Assembly: GCA_017461775.1 (NCBI GenBank)
Contig: JAFTXD010000142.1
Coordinates: 1-35,096, forward strand
Reading direction: 5' to 3'
DNA length: 35,096 nt
DNA from: Lachnospiraceae bacterium
Lineage (GTDB): Bacteria; Bacillota; Clostridia; Lachnospirales; Lachnospiraceae
Positions 23,760 to 31,918 of the stretch are shown piece after piece (the first letter of the stretch is position 1; each line of letters starts with the position of its first letter). Both the position numbers and the translations under genes were made by a program. The notes beneath the pieces are model-generated. The model made no database searches, was not told the DNA's origin, and was given only the letters and a program-made list of their open reading frames with translations.

Positions 23760-24647
23760 ATGTTTGCAAGTATCGTAGGAAAGTATTTAGTAAGTAAAGA
23801 ACTTATTTCACCGGCACAGTTTGCGGATATCAAGCAGGAGATGAGCAAGGTTCGTGTTAAGCTTGGACTTATTGCGATTGCAGAAGGTCTTATGACAGAG
23901 CGTGATGCAGAGAGAGTAAATAATCTGCAGGCAGTTATGGATAAGCGTTTCGGCGATATCGCTATCGAGAGAGGGTATCTCACCAGCGAACAGGTAGAGG
24001 CTCTTTTAAAGAAGCAGCAGAACTCTTATCTTGCATTTGCACAGTGTCTGGAGAATCAGCAGCTGTTAACGGTATCTCAGTTGGAAATGCTTATCAAGGA
24101 TTTCCAGGAAGATAACAATTTCTCCAATACCGATATTGAAGACTTAAAGAGCGATGATGTGGACAGAATTGTTCCTTTATATCTTCCTATGGAAGCAAGA
24201 GAGTATGAAGAGCTGGCTTGTATCGCTGTAAGAACCATTGTACGACTGATTGACAATGATGCTTATACCAAGAAGGCATACTTTGCCGATGAGGTAAAGG
24301 TGAATAATGCTGCGCTGCAGAGCATGGAAGGCAATGCACCCATGTATACCGTATTTGCAGGTCAGGGTCAGGCCTTAGAGCCTACTGCAAGTACTTTTGC
24401 GAAGGAAGAGTTTGGTAAAGTGGATGAGGATGCTTTGGATGCTATCGGTGAGCTGATGAACTGTATCAATGGTTTGTATGCTTCCGCACTCAGCTTCCAG
24501 AAGATTAATTTAGAGCTTTGCCCGCCGGAGTATTATCCGGAGGCTCAGTGTGTAAAGGGTCAGAATATGCTTGTACTTCCTATCGTCGTAAAGGGTCAGG
24601 AAGTTTCACTTATCTTATCAAAGAGCAAAGAACTTACGGTTGAATAG
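23760..24647 (+). CDS. MshEN-like plus CheX-domain fusion protein
   Basis: 295 residues, cytosolic. The N-terminal half (about 1-125) carries repeats such as GKYLVSKELISPAQFADIKQ and RFGDIAIERGYLTSEQVEAL that resemble the N-terminal domain of type II/IV pilus ATPases (MshEN), some of which bind c-di-GMP. The C-terminal half (about 140-295) resembles CheX/CheC phosphatases: the E-x-x-N pair is Glu231 and Asn234 in IGELMNCINGLY, followed by a late Pro (LPIVV). CheX removes phosphate from CheY-P. AAGGAGGA lies before the ATG. It is 12 bp before the CheY gene, which is the likely substrate. The mix of domains is unusual. Confidence 0.78.
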   Translation: MFASIVGKYLVSKELISPAQFADIKQEMSKVRVKLGLIAIAEGLMTERDAERVNNLQAVMDKRFGDIAIERGYLTSEQVEALLKKQQNSYLAFAQCLENQQLLTVSQLEMLIKDFQEDNNFSNTDIEDLKSDDVDRIVPLYLPMEAREYEELACIAVRTIVRLIDNDAYTKKAYFADEVKVNNAALQSMEGNAPMYTVFAGQGQALEPTASTFAKEEFGKVDEDALDAIGELMNCINGLYASALSFQKINLELCPPEYYPEAQCVKGQNMLVLPIVVKGQEVSLILSKSKELTVE

Positions 24648-24659
24648 GAGGATGTACAT

Positions 24660-25016
24660 ATGAAAAAGGTATTAATCGTAGACGATTCCAGAACTTCACG
24701 CAAGATGCTCCGCCAGCTTTTAGAGGAGCTTGGATATGAGGTGGCAGCAGAGGCTGTTAACGGAGAGGAAGGCTACTTAAAATATAAAGAGCTTAAGCCG
24801 GACCTTGTGACTTTGGATATTACCATGCCTAAGATGGATGGTATCCAGACATTGCAGCTGATTAAGAAGGAAAATGCGGATGCAGTAGTTATCATGATTA
24901 CCGCAGCCGGTCAGAAGGAGAAGATGATTCAGGCTATTAAGCACGGTGCAGCAGAATTCATCACCAAGCCTTACGATAAGGAAGACGTAGAGAAGATTTT
25001 AACAAATCTCGCATAA
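24660..25016 (+). CDS. CheY-type single-domain response regulator
   Basis: 118 residues, a bare receiver domain. Asp8-Asp9 (VDDS), phospho-acceptor Asp53 (TLDITMP), Thr81 (MITAAG) and Lys103 (TKPYD) are all in place. It has no output domain, so it signals by protein contact. AGGAGGA lies upstream of the ATG. The adjoining CheX fusion probably dephosphorylates it. No kinase is nearby, so input comes from elsewhere; motility, pili or another surface function are possible outputs. Confidence 0.94.
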   Translation: MKKVLIVDDSRTSRKMLRQLLEELGYEVAAEAVNGEEGYLKYKELKPDLVTLDITMPKMDGIQTLQLIKKENADAVVIMITAAGQKEKMIQAIKHGAAEFITKPYDKEDVEKILTNLA

Positions 25017-25053
25017 ATTGCGAGGGGAGAAAATGATTGAAAGGGAAAGAAAA

Positions 25054-26280
25054 ATGACATTAGAAGCAGCAAAACAGAAACTGGAAGAGTACGGACAGGA
25101 GCATGTGTTAAAGTATTATGATGAACTGTCCGACGCGGAGAAGGAAGCACTTCTTACCCAGATTGAAGAGACGGATATGAGTATTCTTGCCAGCTGCAAG
25201 AATAAAGAGGAGCTGGTAAAGAAGGGGGAGATTACCCCTCTTGCAGCTATGGAGCTGGAGGAGATTGAAACAAATAAGGAAAGCTTTTTAAGTACCGGTC
25301 TTAGGGCGATTAAGGAAGGAAAAGTGGGGGCTCTTCTTCTTGCCGGCGGTATGGGTACCAGACTGGGAAGTGATGATCCGAAGGGTATGTACAATGTGGG
25401 AATCACCAGAGATTTATACATTTTTGAGTGTCTGGTGAACAATCTGATGGACGTGGTAAAGCAGGCGGATGCTTGGATTCACCTGTTCATCATGACCTCT
25501 GATAAGAATAATGATGCTACCATCAAGTTCTTAACAGAGAAGGAATTCTTCGGCTACAATAAGGAGTATGTACATTTCTTCAAGCAGGAGATGGCTGCTG
25601 CAACAGATTATGAGGGTAAGATTTATCTGGAGGAAAAGGGCAAGCTGTCCACCTCTCCTAACGGAAACGGTGGCTGGTTCAGCTCATTGAAAAACGCAGG
25701 ACTTCTGGATGTGGTAAAGAGCGCCGGAATTGAGTGGCTCAACGTATTTGCGGTTGACAATGTGTGTCAGAGAATTGCTGACCCTGTATTTGTAGGTGCT
25801 ACCATTGAGAAAAACTGTGTAGTTGGTGCGAAGGTAGTGCGTAAGAATGCTCCGGATGAAAAGGTAGGCGTTATGTGCCTGGAGGATGGTAAGCCATCCA
25901 TCGTAGAGTACTATGAACTGACAGAAGATCTGATGAATGCTAAGGATGCCAAGGGTGAGCCTGCATATAATTTTGGAGTAATTCTGAACTACCTCTTCAA
26001 GGAAGAGGAGCTGGAAAAGCTTATGGATGGAAGTCTTCCGTTACATATCGTTGAGAAGAAGATTCCTTATCTGAATGAAGCAGGGGAACTGGTAAAGCCG
26101 GAAGAACCTAATGGCTACAAGTTTGAGAGTCTTGTACTGGATATGATTCACCAGTTAGATACCTGTCTTCCTTTCGAGGTAGTGCGTAATAAGGAATTTG
26201 CGCCGATTAAGAATAAGACCGGTGTGGACTCCGTGGAGAGTGCGAGAGCACTTCTGCAGGAGAATGGTGTAATTCTGTAG
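25054..26280 (+). CDS. UDPGP-type uridylyltransferase (UDP-sugar pyrophosphorylase)
   Basis: About 408 residues. The enzyme transfers UMP from UTP to a sugar 1-phosphate such as glucose-, galactose- or GlcNAc-1-phosphate. The nucleotide-binding block LLLAGGMGTRLGSDDPKG (about 95-111) is that of the eukaryotic-type UDPGP family, not bacterial GalU. Other marks are MTSDKNND, SPNGNGGWFSS and NVFAVDNVC, which match sugar-binding segments. Three starts are possible (25018, 25033, 25054); 25054 has AGGG 8 nt upstream and matches the usual N-terminus of relatives, but 25033 cannot be excluded. It precedes galE, fitting a Leloir-type sugar supply role. Confidence 0.87.
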   Translation: MTLEAAKQKLEEYGQEHVLKYYDELSDAEKEALLTQIEETDMSILASCKNKEELVKKGEITPLAAMELEEIETNKESFLSTGLRAIKEGKVGALLLAGGMGTRLGSDDPKGMYNVGITRDLYIFECLVNNLMDVVKQADAWIHLFIMTSDKNNDATIKFLTEKEFFGYNKEYVHFFKQEMAAATDYEGKIYLEEKGKLSTSPNGNGGWFSSLKNAGLLDVVKSAGIEWLNVFAVDNVCQRIADPVFVGATIEKNCVVGAKVVRKNAPDEKVGVMCLEDGKPSIVEYYELTEDLMNAKDAKGEPAYNFGVILNYLFKEEELEKLMDGSLPLHIVEKKIPYLNEAGELVKPEEPNGYKFESLVLDMIHQLDTCLPFEVVRNKEFAPIKNKTGVDSVESARALLQENGVIL

Positions 26281-26307
26281 TTAACATTTTGACTGATAAT
26301 CATAACA

Positions 26308-26340
26308 TAACGCCCTTGTGATTGTGACACAGGGGCGTTA
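26308..26340 (+). terminator. Terminator between the UDPGP gene and galE
   Basis: A 13-bp stem (26308-26320 with 26328-26340, one G-U pair) and 7-nt loop are followed by a short T-rich tail (TTCTATT). It lies 28 bp after the UDPGP stop, so galE probably has its own promoter too. Confidence 0.75.
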
Positions 26341-26382
26341 TTCTATTAACAACAAGACAAGTCACTTTCAAAGGAGGTCGCC

Positions 26383-27399
26383 ATGAATATTTTGGTAACA
26401 GGTGGTGCAGGTTACATTGGTAGCCACACCGTAGTAGAGCTTCAGAATGCAGGATATGATGTAGTAGTACTGGATAACCTTTGCAATTCCAGTGAGAAAT
26501 CTTTAGAGCGTGTAGAAAAAATCACCGGTAAGAAGGTTCCCTTTTACAAGGCGGATATCTTAGACCGTGATGCATTAGAAGACATTTTCACAAAAGAAAA
26601 GATAGATGCGGTAATCCATTTCGCGGGATTAAAGGCAGTGGGTGAGTCCGTGCAGAAGCCTTGGGAATATTATGAGAACAATATCGCAGGTACCCTTACC
26701 TTAGTGGATGTGATGAGAAAGCATGATTGTAAGAATATCATTTTCTCCTCCAGCGCAACGGTATACGGTAACCCGGCATTTATCCCCATCACGGAGGAGT
26801 GCCCCAAGGGACAGTGTACTAATCCTTACGGCTGGACTAAGTCCATGCTGGAGCAGATTCTGTCCGACATCCAGAAGGCTGACCCGCAGTGGAATGTGAT
26901 TCTCCTTAGATACTTCAATCCTATCGGTGCACACAAGAGCGGTACCATGGGCGAGAATCCAAACGGTATTCCAAACAACTTGATGCCTTACATTACACAG
27001 GTTGCCGTTGGTAAATTGAAAGAGCTGGGCGTATTCGGTGACGATTATGATACTCCGGACGGAACCGGTGTCCGTGACTACATCCATGTAGTAGACCTGG
27101 CTATCGGCCATGTAAAGGCAGTGAAGAAGGTAGAAGAGAACGCAGGTCTCAAGATTTACAACTTAGGAACCGGTGTAGGCTACAGCGTACTGGATATCGT
27201 AAAGAACTTCGAGGAAGCTACCGGCGTGAAGATTCCTTACGTGATTAAGGACCGTCGCCCGGGCGATATCTCCACCTGCTACGCAGATGCTGCAAAAGCA
27301 AAGGAGGAGCTTGGATGGGAAGCACAGTATGGCATTAAGGAGATGTGCGCAGACTCCTGGAGATGGCAGAGTAACAATCCTAACGGATATGAGGATTAA
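26383..27399 (+). CDS. galE: UDP-glucose 4-epimerase
   Basis: 338 residues, normal length. It interconverts UDP-glucose and UDP-galactose using bound NAD. The Rossmann motif is [11 protein letters not shown] (residues 5-15); the catalytic set is Ser124 (SSSATVYG) and Tyr149-x3-Lys153 (NPYGWTKSM). Further family blocks are RYFNPIGAH and [21 protein letters not shown] lies 5 nt before the ATG. Together with the preceding UDPGP-type enzyme it supplies UDP-sugars, and may link to the galactosidase at the left end. Its stop overlaps that of the convergent gene by 4 bp. Confidence 0.96.
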   Translation: MNILVTGGAGYIGSHTVVELQNAGYDVVVLDNLCNSSEKSLERVEKITGKKVPFYKADILDRDALEDIFTKEKIDAVIHFAGLKAVGESVQKPWEYYENNIAGTLTLVDVMRKHDCKNIIFSSSATVYGNPAFIPITEECPKGQCTNPYGWTKSMLEQILSDIQKADPQWNVILLRYFNPIGAHKSGTMGENPNGIPNNLMPYITQVAVGKLKELGVFGDDYDTPDGTGVRDYIHVVDLAIGHVKAVKKVEENAGLKIYNLGTGVGYSVLDIVKNFEEATGVKIPYVIKDRRPGDISTCYADAAKAKEELGWEAQYGIKEMCADSWRWQSNNPNGYED

Positions 27400-27662
27400 T
27401 CCTCTTCAATCACATGGATTTCTAAATAATCAAAATCGATGTGATCAATAAAGTTTTCAGAGCGGAAGCGGACCTTGCCCATTTTCTTAAATTGGGTGAT
27501 GTTCGCTTCTAACCATATAGGCTCACTTAAGTCAAAGGCGTAGCATACCTTGCTGATGGCATTAAAAATCTTGTGAGTTCTGGTATCTACAGAATCATCG
27601 CAGATGGTCATATCCTTAAGCATTCGATTATCTTTAAATTCTTTTGCCCAAAGTCGAAACAT
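27396..27662 (-). CDS. Small conserved-looking cytosolic protein (88 aa)
   Basis: No named family recognised. 88 residues, starting [17 protein letters not shown] and ending [10 protein letters not shown]; no signal peptide or membrane segment. The pattern of alternating hydrophobic residues ([20 protein letters not shown]) suggests a small alpha/beta fold. AAAGGA lies 9 nt before the ATG, and GC matches its neighbours, which supports a real gene. It is convergent with galE; the stops share the palindrome TTAA. Confidence 0.7.
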   Translation of the reverse strand: MFRLWAKEFKDNRMLKDMTICDDSVDTRTHKIFNAISKVCYAFDLSEPIWLEANITQFKKMGKVRFRSENFIDHIDFDYLEIHVIEED

Positions 27663-27846
27663 GTTTCAGATTCCTTTCCGGTGGTTTTGACTTATTCTAG
27701 CATATTTTTCCTTGTTGTGACATAGAATGTTTTGGTTGAAAAATGATTAACGTTCACACCGCGCCATTCGCAAAGGCGCCGCAGGAACTGAAAAATTAAA
27801 AAAAGGTGAAGAATTGGTGGGAGCTATACACTTTGGGAGAGAATTG

Positions 27847-27855
27847 TGGTATACT
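27847..27855 (+). promoter_or_regulatory. Extended -10 of the relQ promoter
   Basis: TGGTATACT gives TG-n-TATACT, only 36 bp before the relQ ATG. The -35 is unclear. Confidence 0.55.
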
Positions 27856-27891
27856 GGATTTGTAAGTAACAGTGTCAGACAAGGAGTACAT

Positions 27892-28602
27892 ATGGAATTA
27901 AAAGGTCTAAATGACAGTATTGACAGCTGGAAAGAGGTCAATTTAATATACAATGCCGCCCTGCGGCAGGTGCAGACAAAGATGGAAATTCTCAATGAAG
28001 AATTTCAGCATGTGCATCAGTACAATCCCATTGAGCATATTAAGGCCAGAATCAAATCCCCGGAAAGTATTGTGAAAAAGCTCCGCCGTCATGGCTTGGA
28101 GTCCACCATTGATAATATGGTGAACCATATCAATGATATTGCCGGCGTGCGCATTATCTGTTCCTTTACCTCGGATATTTACCGTGTGGCGGATATGATT
28201 CGTAATCAGAAGGATATCAAGGTGGTGGCAGTGAAGGATTATATCACTTACCCCAAGACCAGTGGCTATCGCAGCTACCATATGATTGTTACGGTACCCG
28301 TATATCTTTCGGACCGTATTGTGGATACCAAGGTGGAGATACAGATTCGTACCGTAGCCATGGATTTCTGGGCGAGCTTAGAGCACAAGATTCACTACAA
28401 ATTTGAAGGAGATGCCCCCAGTCATATTCGTACCGAGCTGGTGGAATGTGCCCGCATGGTAGCGGATTTGGATGCCAGAATGCTGATGCTGAATGATGAA
28501 ATCACTATGATAAGCTTTCAGCAGGAGATGGAACGTATCCAGAAAAAGCAGCAGGCGAAATTGAAGAAAGCAGAGGCTGAAAAAGCAGAAGAAGGACAGT
28601 AG
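27892..28602 (+). CDS. relQ: Small alarmone synthetase (RelQ type)
   Basis: 236 residues from the ATG at 27892 with AAGGAG upstream; a longer frame to 27814 covers the promoter. It makes (p)ppGpp from ATP and GDP or GTP without a hydrolase domain. RelA/SpoT synthetase motifs are KARIKSPESIVKKL (about 51-64), INDIAGVRIIC with Asp82, DYITYPKTSGYRSYH and VEIQIRTVAMDFWASLEHK with Glu149. The C-terminal tail is helical and Lys/Glu-rich, as in tetrameric RelQ. It stands alone, with its own promoter and terminator. It would signal envelope or nutrient stress. Confidence 0.93.
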   Translation: MELKGLNDSIDSWKEVNLIYNAALRQVQTKMEILNEEFQHVHQYNPIEHIKARIKSPESIVKKLRRHGLESTIDNMVNHINDIAGVRIICSFTSDIYRVADMIRNQKDIKVVAVKDYITYPKTSGYRSYHMIVTVPVYLSDRIVDTKVEIQIRTVAMDFWASLEHKIHYKFEGDAPSHIRTELVECARMVADLDARMLMLNDEITMISFQQEMERIQKKQQAKLKKAEAEKAEEGQ

Positions 28603-28617
28603 GAACTGTCCTTTTTT
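28592..28617 (+). terminator. Terminator overlapping the relQ stop
   Basis: AAGGACAGT (28592-28600) pairs with ACTGTCCTT (28605-28613), 9 bp with a 4-nt loop, followed by Ts. The stop codon TAG sits at the loop edge. Confidence 0.88.
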
Positions 28618-28664
28618 GATTATATATTTACAATTGATTTGAGACTGTTTTTTTGTAAATAAAA

Positions 28665-28673
28665 TGGTATACT
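28665..28673 (+). promoter_or_regulatory. Extended -10 of the DUF1016 gene
   Basis: TGGTATACT gives TG-n-TATACT at 28665-28673. The -35 is not clear. Transcription would start near 28680, very close to the first possible start codon. Confidence 0.5.
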
Positions 28674-28688
28674 AATAAAAGAAGTTCG

Positions 28689-29822
28689 TTGTATAAAAAA
28701 GACCGGCAGAAAAGAAGGGGAAGACAGACGACAGATATACTGGCAAAGGGAGAATTTGGTAATAGTTATAAACAATGGATATTTGAAGTAAGCAATCGTT
28801 TTAGAACCAGTCAGATAAAAGCTTCTATAAAGGTAAATGATGAGATGCTCCGTTTTTATTGGCTTCTTGGAAAAGATATTGAGATGATGAAAGCCAATGT
28901 ATCGTGGGGAAGTCATGTTTATCAAAAAATTAGTAAGGATTTAGTTGAGGAATTGCCGGAAATCAAGTCCTTTTCTCCGAGAAATTTGCAGTATATGAAT
29001 CAGTTTTATAGACTGTACTCAAACATAGAGATTACGCATCAACTTGATGCGCAAATTTTCAAGAAAGAGATTACGCCCCAAGTTGGTGCGCAAATTGATA
29101 AAAATATAATTTTTATGATTCCTTGGGGACATCATAAAGTTATTATGGATAAATGTAAGGATAATCAGCAGAAAGCGTTATTTTTCGTTCAAAAAACTTT
29201 GGAAAATAGCTGGTCAAGAGCTGTGTTACTAAATTTTCTTGATACACAGCTTTTTGAGAGACAAGGTAAAGCAGTAACAAATTTTGAACTTACGCTTCCA
29301 TCTGCACAAAGTGACTTGGCGCAGGAGATTACGAAAGACCCTTATAATTTTGATTTTATATCACTTACCCAAAATTATAACGAGAAAGAATTAAAAGATG
29401 CCTTGATGGATAATATCGTAGATTTTTTGCTGGAGCTTGGAAGTGGTTTTGCTTTTGTAGGACGCGAGTATAGAATTGAGATTGGTAATACGGAAAATTA
29501 TATTGATATGCTTTTTTATAATATAAGATTACACTGTTATGTGGTAGTAGAGGTGAAAGTTACTGCGTTTGAACCAGCTTTTACTGGACAGCTTGGAACA
29601 TATGTAGTTGCGGTTAATCATACATTAAAATCGGATATGGATGCGCCAACTCTGGGGTTATTGGTATGTAAATCAAAAGACAATGTTCAAGCGAAATACG
29701 CTATTGAGTCTAGTAGCCAGCCGCTGGGAATATCAGAATATGAGCTTTCAAATTTAATACCAGATGATTACAAAGGAACATTACCGACTATAGAAGAGAT
29801 AGAGGCTGAGTTAAATGAGTGA
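28689..29822 (+). CDS. DUF1016 (YhcG-like) PD-(D/E)xK nuclease-family protein
   Basis: Up to 377 residues. The N-terminal DUF1016 helical domain (SYKQWIFEVSNRFR, NDEMLRFYWLLGKDIE, FSPRNLQYMNQFYRLY) is followed by the C-terminal nuclease-like domain: VGREYRIEIGN, ENYIDMLFYN (Asp) and VVVEVKV (Glu-x-Lys), then GQLGTYVVAVNH. The family occurs in defence and mobile contexts, but its biochemical job is not settled. No ATG or GTG is available at the expected start; the frame opens with TTG at 28689, about 9 nt after the likely transcription start, and an ATA at 28737 stands where a start would be expected. The DNA is AT-rich compared with relQ. It overlaps the next gene by 8 bp. Confidence 0.83.
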   Translation: MYKKDRQKRRGRQTTDILAKGEFGNSYKQWIFEVSNRFRTSQIKASIKVNDEMLRFYWLLGKDIEMMKANVSWGSHVYQKISKDLVEELPEIKSFSPRNLQYMNQFYRLYSNIEITHQLDAQIFKKEITPQVGAQIDKNIIFMIPWGHHKVIMDKCKDNQQKALFFVQKTLENSWSRAVLLNFLDTQLFERQGKAVTNFELTLPSAQSDLAQEITKDPYNFDFISLTQNYNEKELKDALMDNIVDFLLELGSGFAFVGREYRIEIGNTENYIDMLFYNIRLHCYVVVEVKVTAFEPAFTGQLGTYVVAVNHTLKSDMDAPTLGLLVCKSKDNVQAKYAIESSSQPLGISEYELSNLIPDDYKGTLPTIEEIEAELNE

Positions 29823-30354
29823 CAGAAGTAGGAACGGTATGCGACGAAATAGAACAATTTCTATTATATGTAGTTTTTGCATGTTATTAGTAGTAGTTAG
29901 TGCAGTATTCTTTGGGCTTGAATGCCATGTAGAATATCAAACCTATGTTGTCAATTTTAGTGCTGAGGCTTTGCGAGTAAGTGACAATGAATTGTTAAGT
30001 GCATATTTTGAAGGAGAACTAATGGATGCAGAAAGAATAACGGAATCGTTAGGAGGACAGTTTCATACAGAATATTTTGTGATAGATTTGAATGAAGATG
30101 AATATGAGGATTACTTGGTAAGATTAGAGGGAGCCGGATATAGTGGATCCGGTGGAGATTCTGTTTACATTCTGGTTGGAGAAGAAGAAGGACTAAGGAC
30201 GGTTTTTGCGGGTACAATTCGATTTTCGTCAGACGATGTGAAGTACGGACCATTCGTTGTGTTAAAAGAAAAAACAAAGGATATGCATGATATTGTATTT
30301 ACTGCATACGACAAAGTCTGGAAATATAATGAATTGGCGGATTGCTATGAGTAA
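29815..30354 (+). CDS. Membrane-anchored protein of unknown function, coupled to DUF1016
   Basis: 179 residues. Positive N-terminus (RSRNGMRRNRT), one membrane segment (about 15-34, ISIICSFCMLLVVVSAVFF), then an extracellular domain. The part FVIDLNEDEYEDYLVRLEG is like the D-x-N-x-D-x-x-x-D repeat seen in FG-GAP-like and other calcium-loop proteins. No family is assigned. The ATG overlaps the DUF1016 stop by 8 bp. The same AT-rich composition suggests the two genes arrived together. Confidence 0.65.
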   Translation: MSDRSRNGMRRNRTISIICSFCMLLVVVSAVFFGLECHVEYQTYVVNFSAEALRVSDNELLSAYFEGELMDAERITESLGGQFHTEYFVIDLNEDEYEDYLVRLEGAGYSGSGGDSVYILVGEEEGLRTVFAGTIRFSSDDVKYGPFVVLKEKTKDMHDIVFTAYDKVWKYNELADCYE

Positions 30355-30735
30355 AATCATTTGAGAAATCCTCAAACGAAGTCCCCCATAAATGAGGAGT
30401 GCCCAGACACCTTTTGAGCGCCCGGGCTATTATGAAAAAATTTATCTAACGTGTTCACACATCTTGTATGTTATTAATATACTATAGAAATATGAACAAA
30501 GTATGAACAAAGTGTAAATATAAAGAAAAATAGACAAAAAAACAGGATAGAAGTTTTGAAAATATACAAAATGCACAAAAAGTCTGGGAGAAAAAAACGA
30601 TTTGAACGCGGAAAAGGTGTGGATTGTTTGGCATAAAAATGTTATCATAATACCAGATGTTTTGTAGAAGATAAGCTACAGGCGAGAAGTTCCACGCCCG
30701 GAAAGTGGTAGGTGCACATGTTTGGAGGAAGATTT
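30355..30735. other. Intergenic region with tandem repeat and promoter
   Basis: No convincing gene. It holds a small hairpin (TTTGAG 30360-30365 with CTCAAA 30371-30376), two abutting copies of the 11-mer TATGAACAAAG (30491-30501 and 30502-30512), a promoter (30624-30651) and two small leader hairpins (TGTAG 30663-30667 with CTACA 30676-30680; CCAC with GTGG near 30692-30707). A leftward frame of 68 codons at 30442-30648 is Phe/Tyr-rich, without a ribosome site, and is discounted. Confidence 0.6.
30624..30651 (+). promoter_or_regulatory. Promoter for the tail-anchored protein gene
   Basis: TTGTTT (30624-30629) and CATAAT (30646-30651) with 16 bp between. Start of transcription near 30658 gives a leader of about 78 nt. 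Confidence 0.5.
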
Positions 30736-31335
30736 ATGGATACAATTTTGGATAAGCTGTCACAGAAGTTTACAGCACAGGAAATTATCAAGGCGAATAC
30801 CGAAGCGGATACCAAGGCTCTTGAAAGAATTCAGGAGCAGGTACAGCAGTATAAAAATTGTCTGGAAGAGATGAAGAAGGTGAATGGTCAGACCAAGGCG
30901 ACCCTTTCTGAAATCGAGAAGACCCTGCAGGCAGGACTTGATAATTTCAAGAACGCAGAGATTCCCACAGATAGCATTACCCGTCTGGTAGAGGAAAGTC
31001 TGGCGCAGATTAAAGCACTCCAGAAGGAATCCGTAGATATGCAGAGCATGCTGGATGAGAAGCTGGCAAAGCAGAGCGAAAACCTTGCAGCTGCGAATGC
31101 AGAGGTGACGGATTTTGTACATAAGGAGTGCGTAAAGGTATACCGTAATGTGCAGGCAGTACAGGTGGAGGAGAATGGTAAGCAGACAGAGGCTCTTACT
31201 GCAGAAATTGCTAAGGTGGCCGGTAAGGCTAAGGCAGCATGGGGAGTGTCAGTTGCTACACTGGTATTTTCTATAGTTGCTACTGCAGGTGTGGTATTTG
31301 AGCTTTTGATTATGCTGGGGATTATCAGATTTTAG
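30736..31335 (+). CDS. Tail-anchored coiled-coil protein of unknown function
   Basis: 199 residues from the ATG at 30736, where GGAGGAA lies 7 nt upstream; codons at 30712 and 30718 lack a site. Most of the protein is charged coiled coil (for example TKALERIQEQVQQYKNCLEE and KALQKESVDMQSMLDEKLAK). One C-terminal membrane segment (about 174-197, VSVATLVFSIVATAGVVFEL) ends just before the stop, so the protein is probably tail-anchored facing the cytosol. No family is recognised. Own promoter and a long leader precede it. The next gene, a flavin reductase, is 19 bp away, but a link in function is not evident. Confidence 0.72.
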   Translation: MDTILDKLSQKFTAQEIIKANTEADTKALERIQEQVQQYKNCLEEMKKVNGQTKATLSEIEKTLQAGLDNFKNAEIPTDSITRLVEESLAQIKALQKESVDMQSMLDEKLAKQSENLAAANAEVTDFVHKECVKVYRNVQAVQVEENGKQTEALTAEIAKVAGKAKAAWGVSVATLVFSIVATAGVVFELLIMLGIIRF

Positions 31336-31354
31336 TTAGTGAGGCATTTTTGAT

Positions 31355-31918
31355 ATGAGTAAAGAGCTTTGGAAGCCGGGGAATATGCTCTATCCCCTTC
31401 CTGTGGTCATGATTAGTGTGGCAGACAAAGCAGGAAAAGCCAATATTATTACAGTTGCCTGGGCGGGGACGGTATGTACCAATCCACCCATGGTTTACAT
31501 ATCCGTAAGACCGGAGAGATATTCCTACGATATTTTGAAGGAGACCGGAGAATTTGTTATCAATCTGACCACCAAGGATTTGGCTTTTGCTACGGATTAT
31601 TGTGGTGTGAAGAGCGGCCGGGATGTGGACAAATTCAAGGAGATGAATCTGACACCTGTTGCCGGAGAAAAAGTGAAGGCTCCCTTGATTAAAGAGAGCC
31701 CGGTGAATTTGGAGTGTCGTGTAACCCAGGTACTTCCTTTGGGAAGTCATGATATGTTCCTGGCGGAGGTAGTAGCAGTACATGCGGACAAGCAGTACAT
31801 GGATGAGAAGGGCAAATTCCATCTGGAATATGCGGAGCCCATCGTTTATTCCCACGGAAGCTATCTTGCTACCGGGGAAACCATCGGAACCTTTGGGTAC
31901 AGCGTGAAAAAGAATTAA
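31355..31918 (+). CDS. Flavin reductase-like FMN-binding protein
   Basis: 187 residues. Family proteins bind FMN and reduce it with NAD(P)H. Marks are LYPLPVVMISVAD, NIITVAWAGTVCTNPPMVYI (the core strand with the conserved Thr-Asn-Pro-Pro), VRPERYSYDIL and ETGEFVINLTTKDL. The C-terminal GTFGYSVKKN is a typical end. The start at 31355 has a GAGG some 11 nt upstream, rather far. It overlaps the convergent dinB stop by 4 bp, and its transcript likely ends at the hairpin inside dinB. Confidence 0.9.
   Translation: MSKELWKPGNMLYPLPVVMISVADKAGKANIITVAWAGTVCTNPPMVYISVRPERYSYDILKETGEFVINLTTKDLAFATDYCGVKSGRDVDKFKEMNLTPVAGEKVKAPLIKESPVNLECRVTQVLPLGSHDMFLAEVVAVHADKQYMDEKGKFHLEYAEPIVYSHGSYLATGETIGTFGYSVKKN

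Noticed and set aside
27761-27779. Small GCGCC/GGCGC hairpin before relQ as a terminator or riboswitch
   Set aside because: Five-bp stem, no T-run and no matching motif.
30442-30648. Leftward 68-codon frame
   Set aside because: Phe/Tyr/Leu-rich from AT-rich DNA, no ribosome site, overlaps a plus-strand promoter.
30661-30720. Possible riboswitch in the leader of the tail-anchored protein gene
   Set aside because: Only two short stems of 4-5 bp are seen and no consensus of a known riboswitch class fits.
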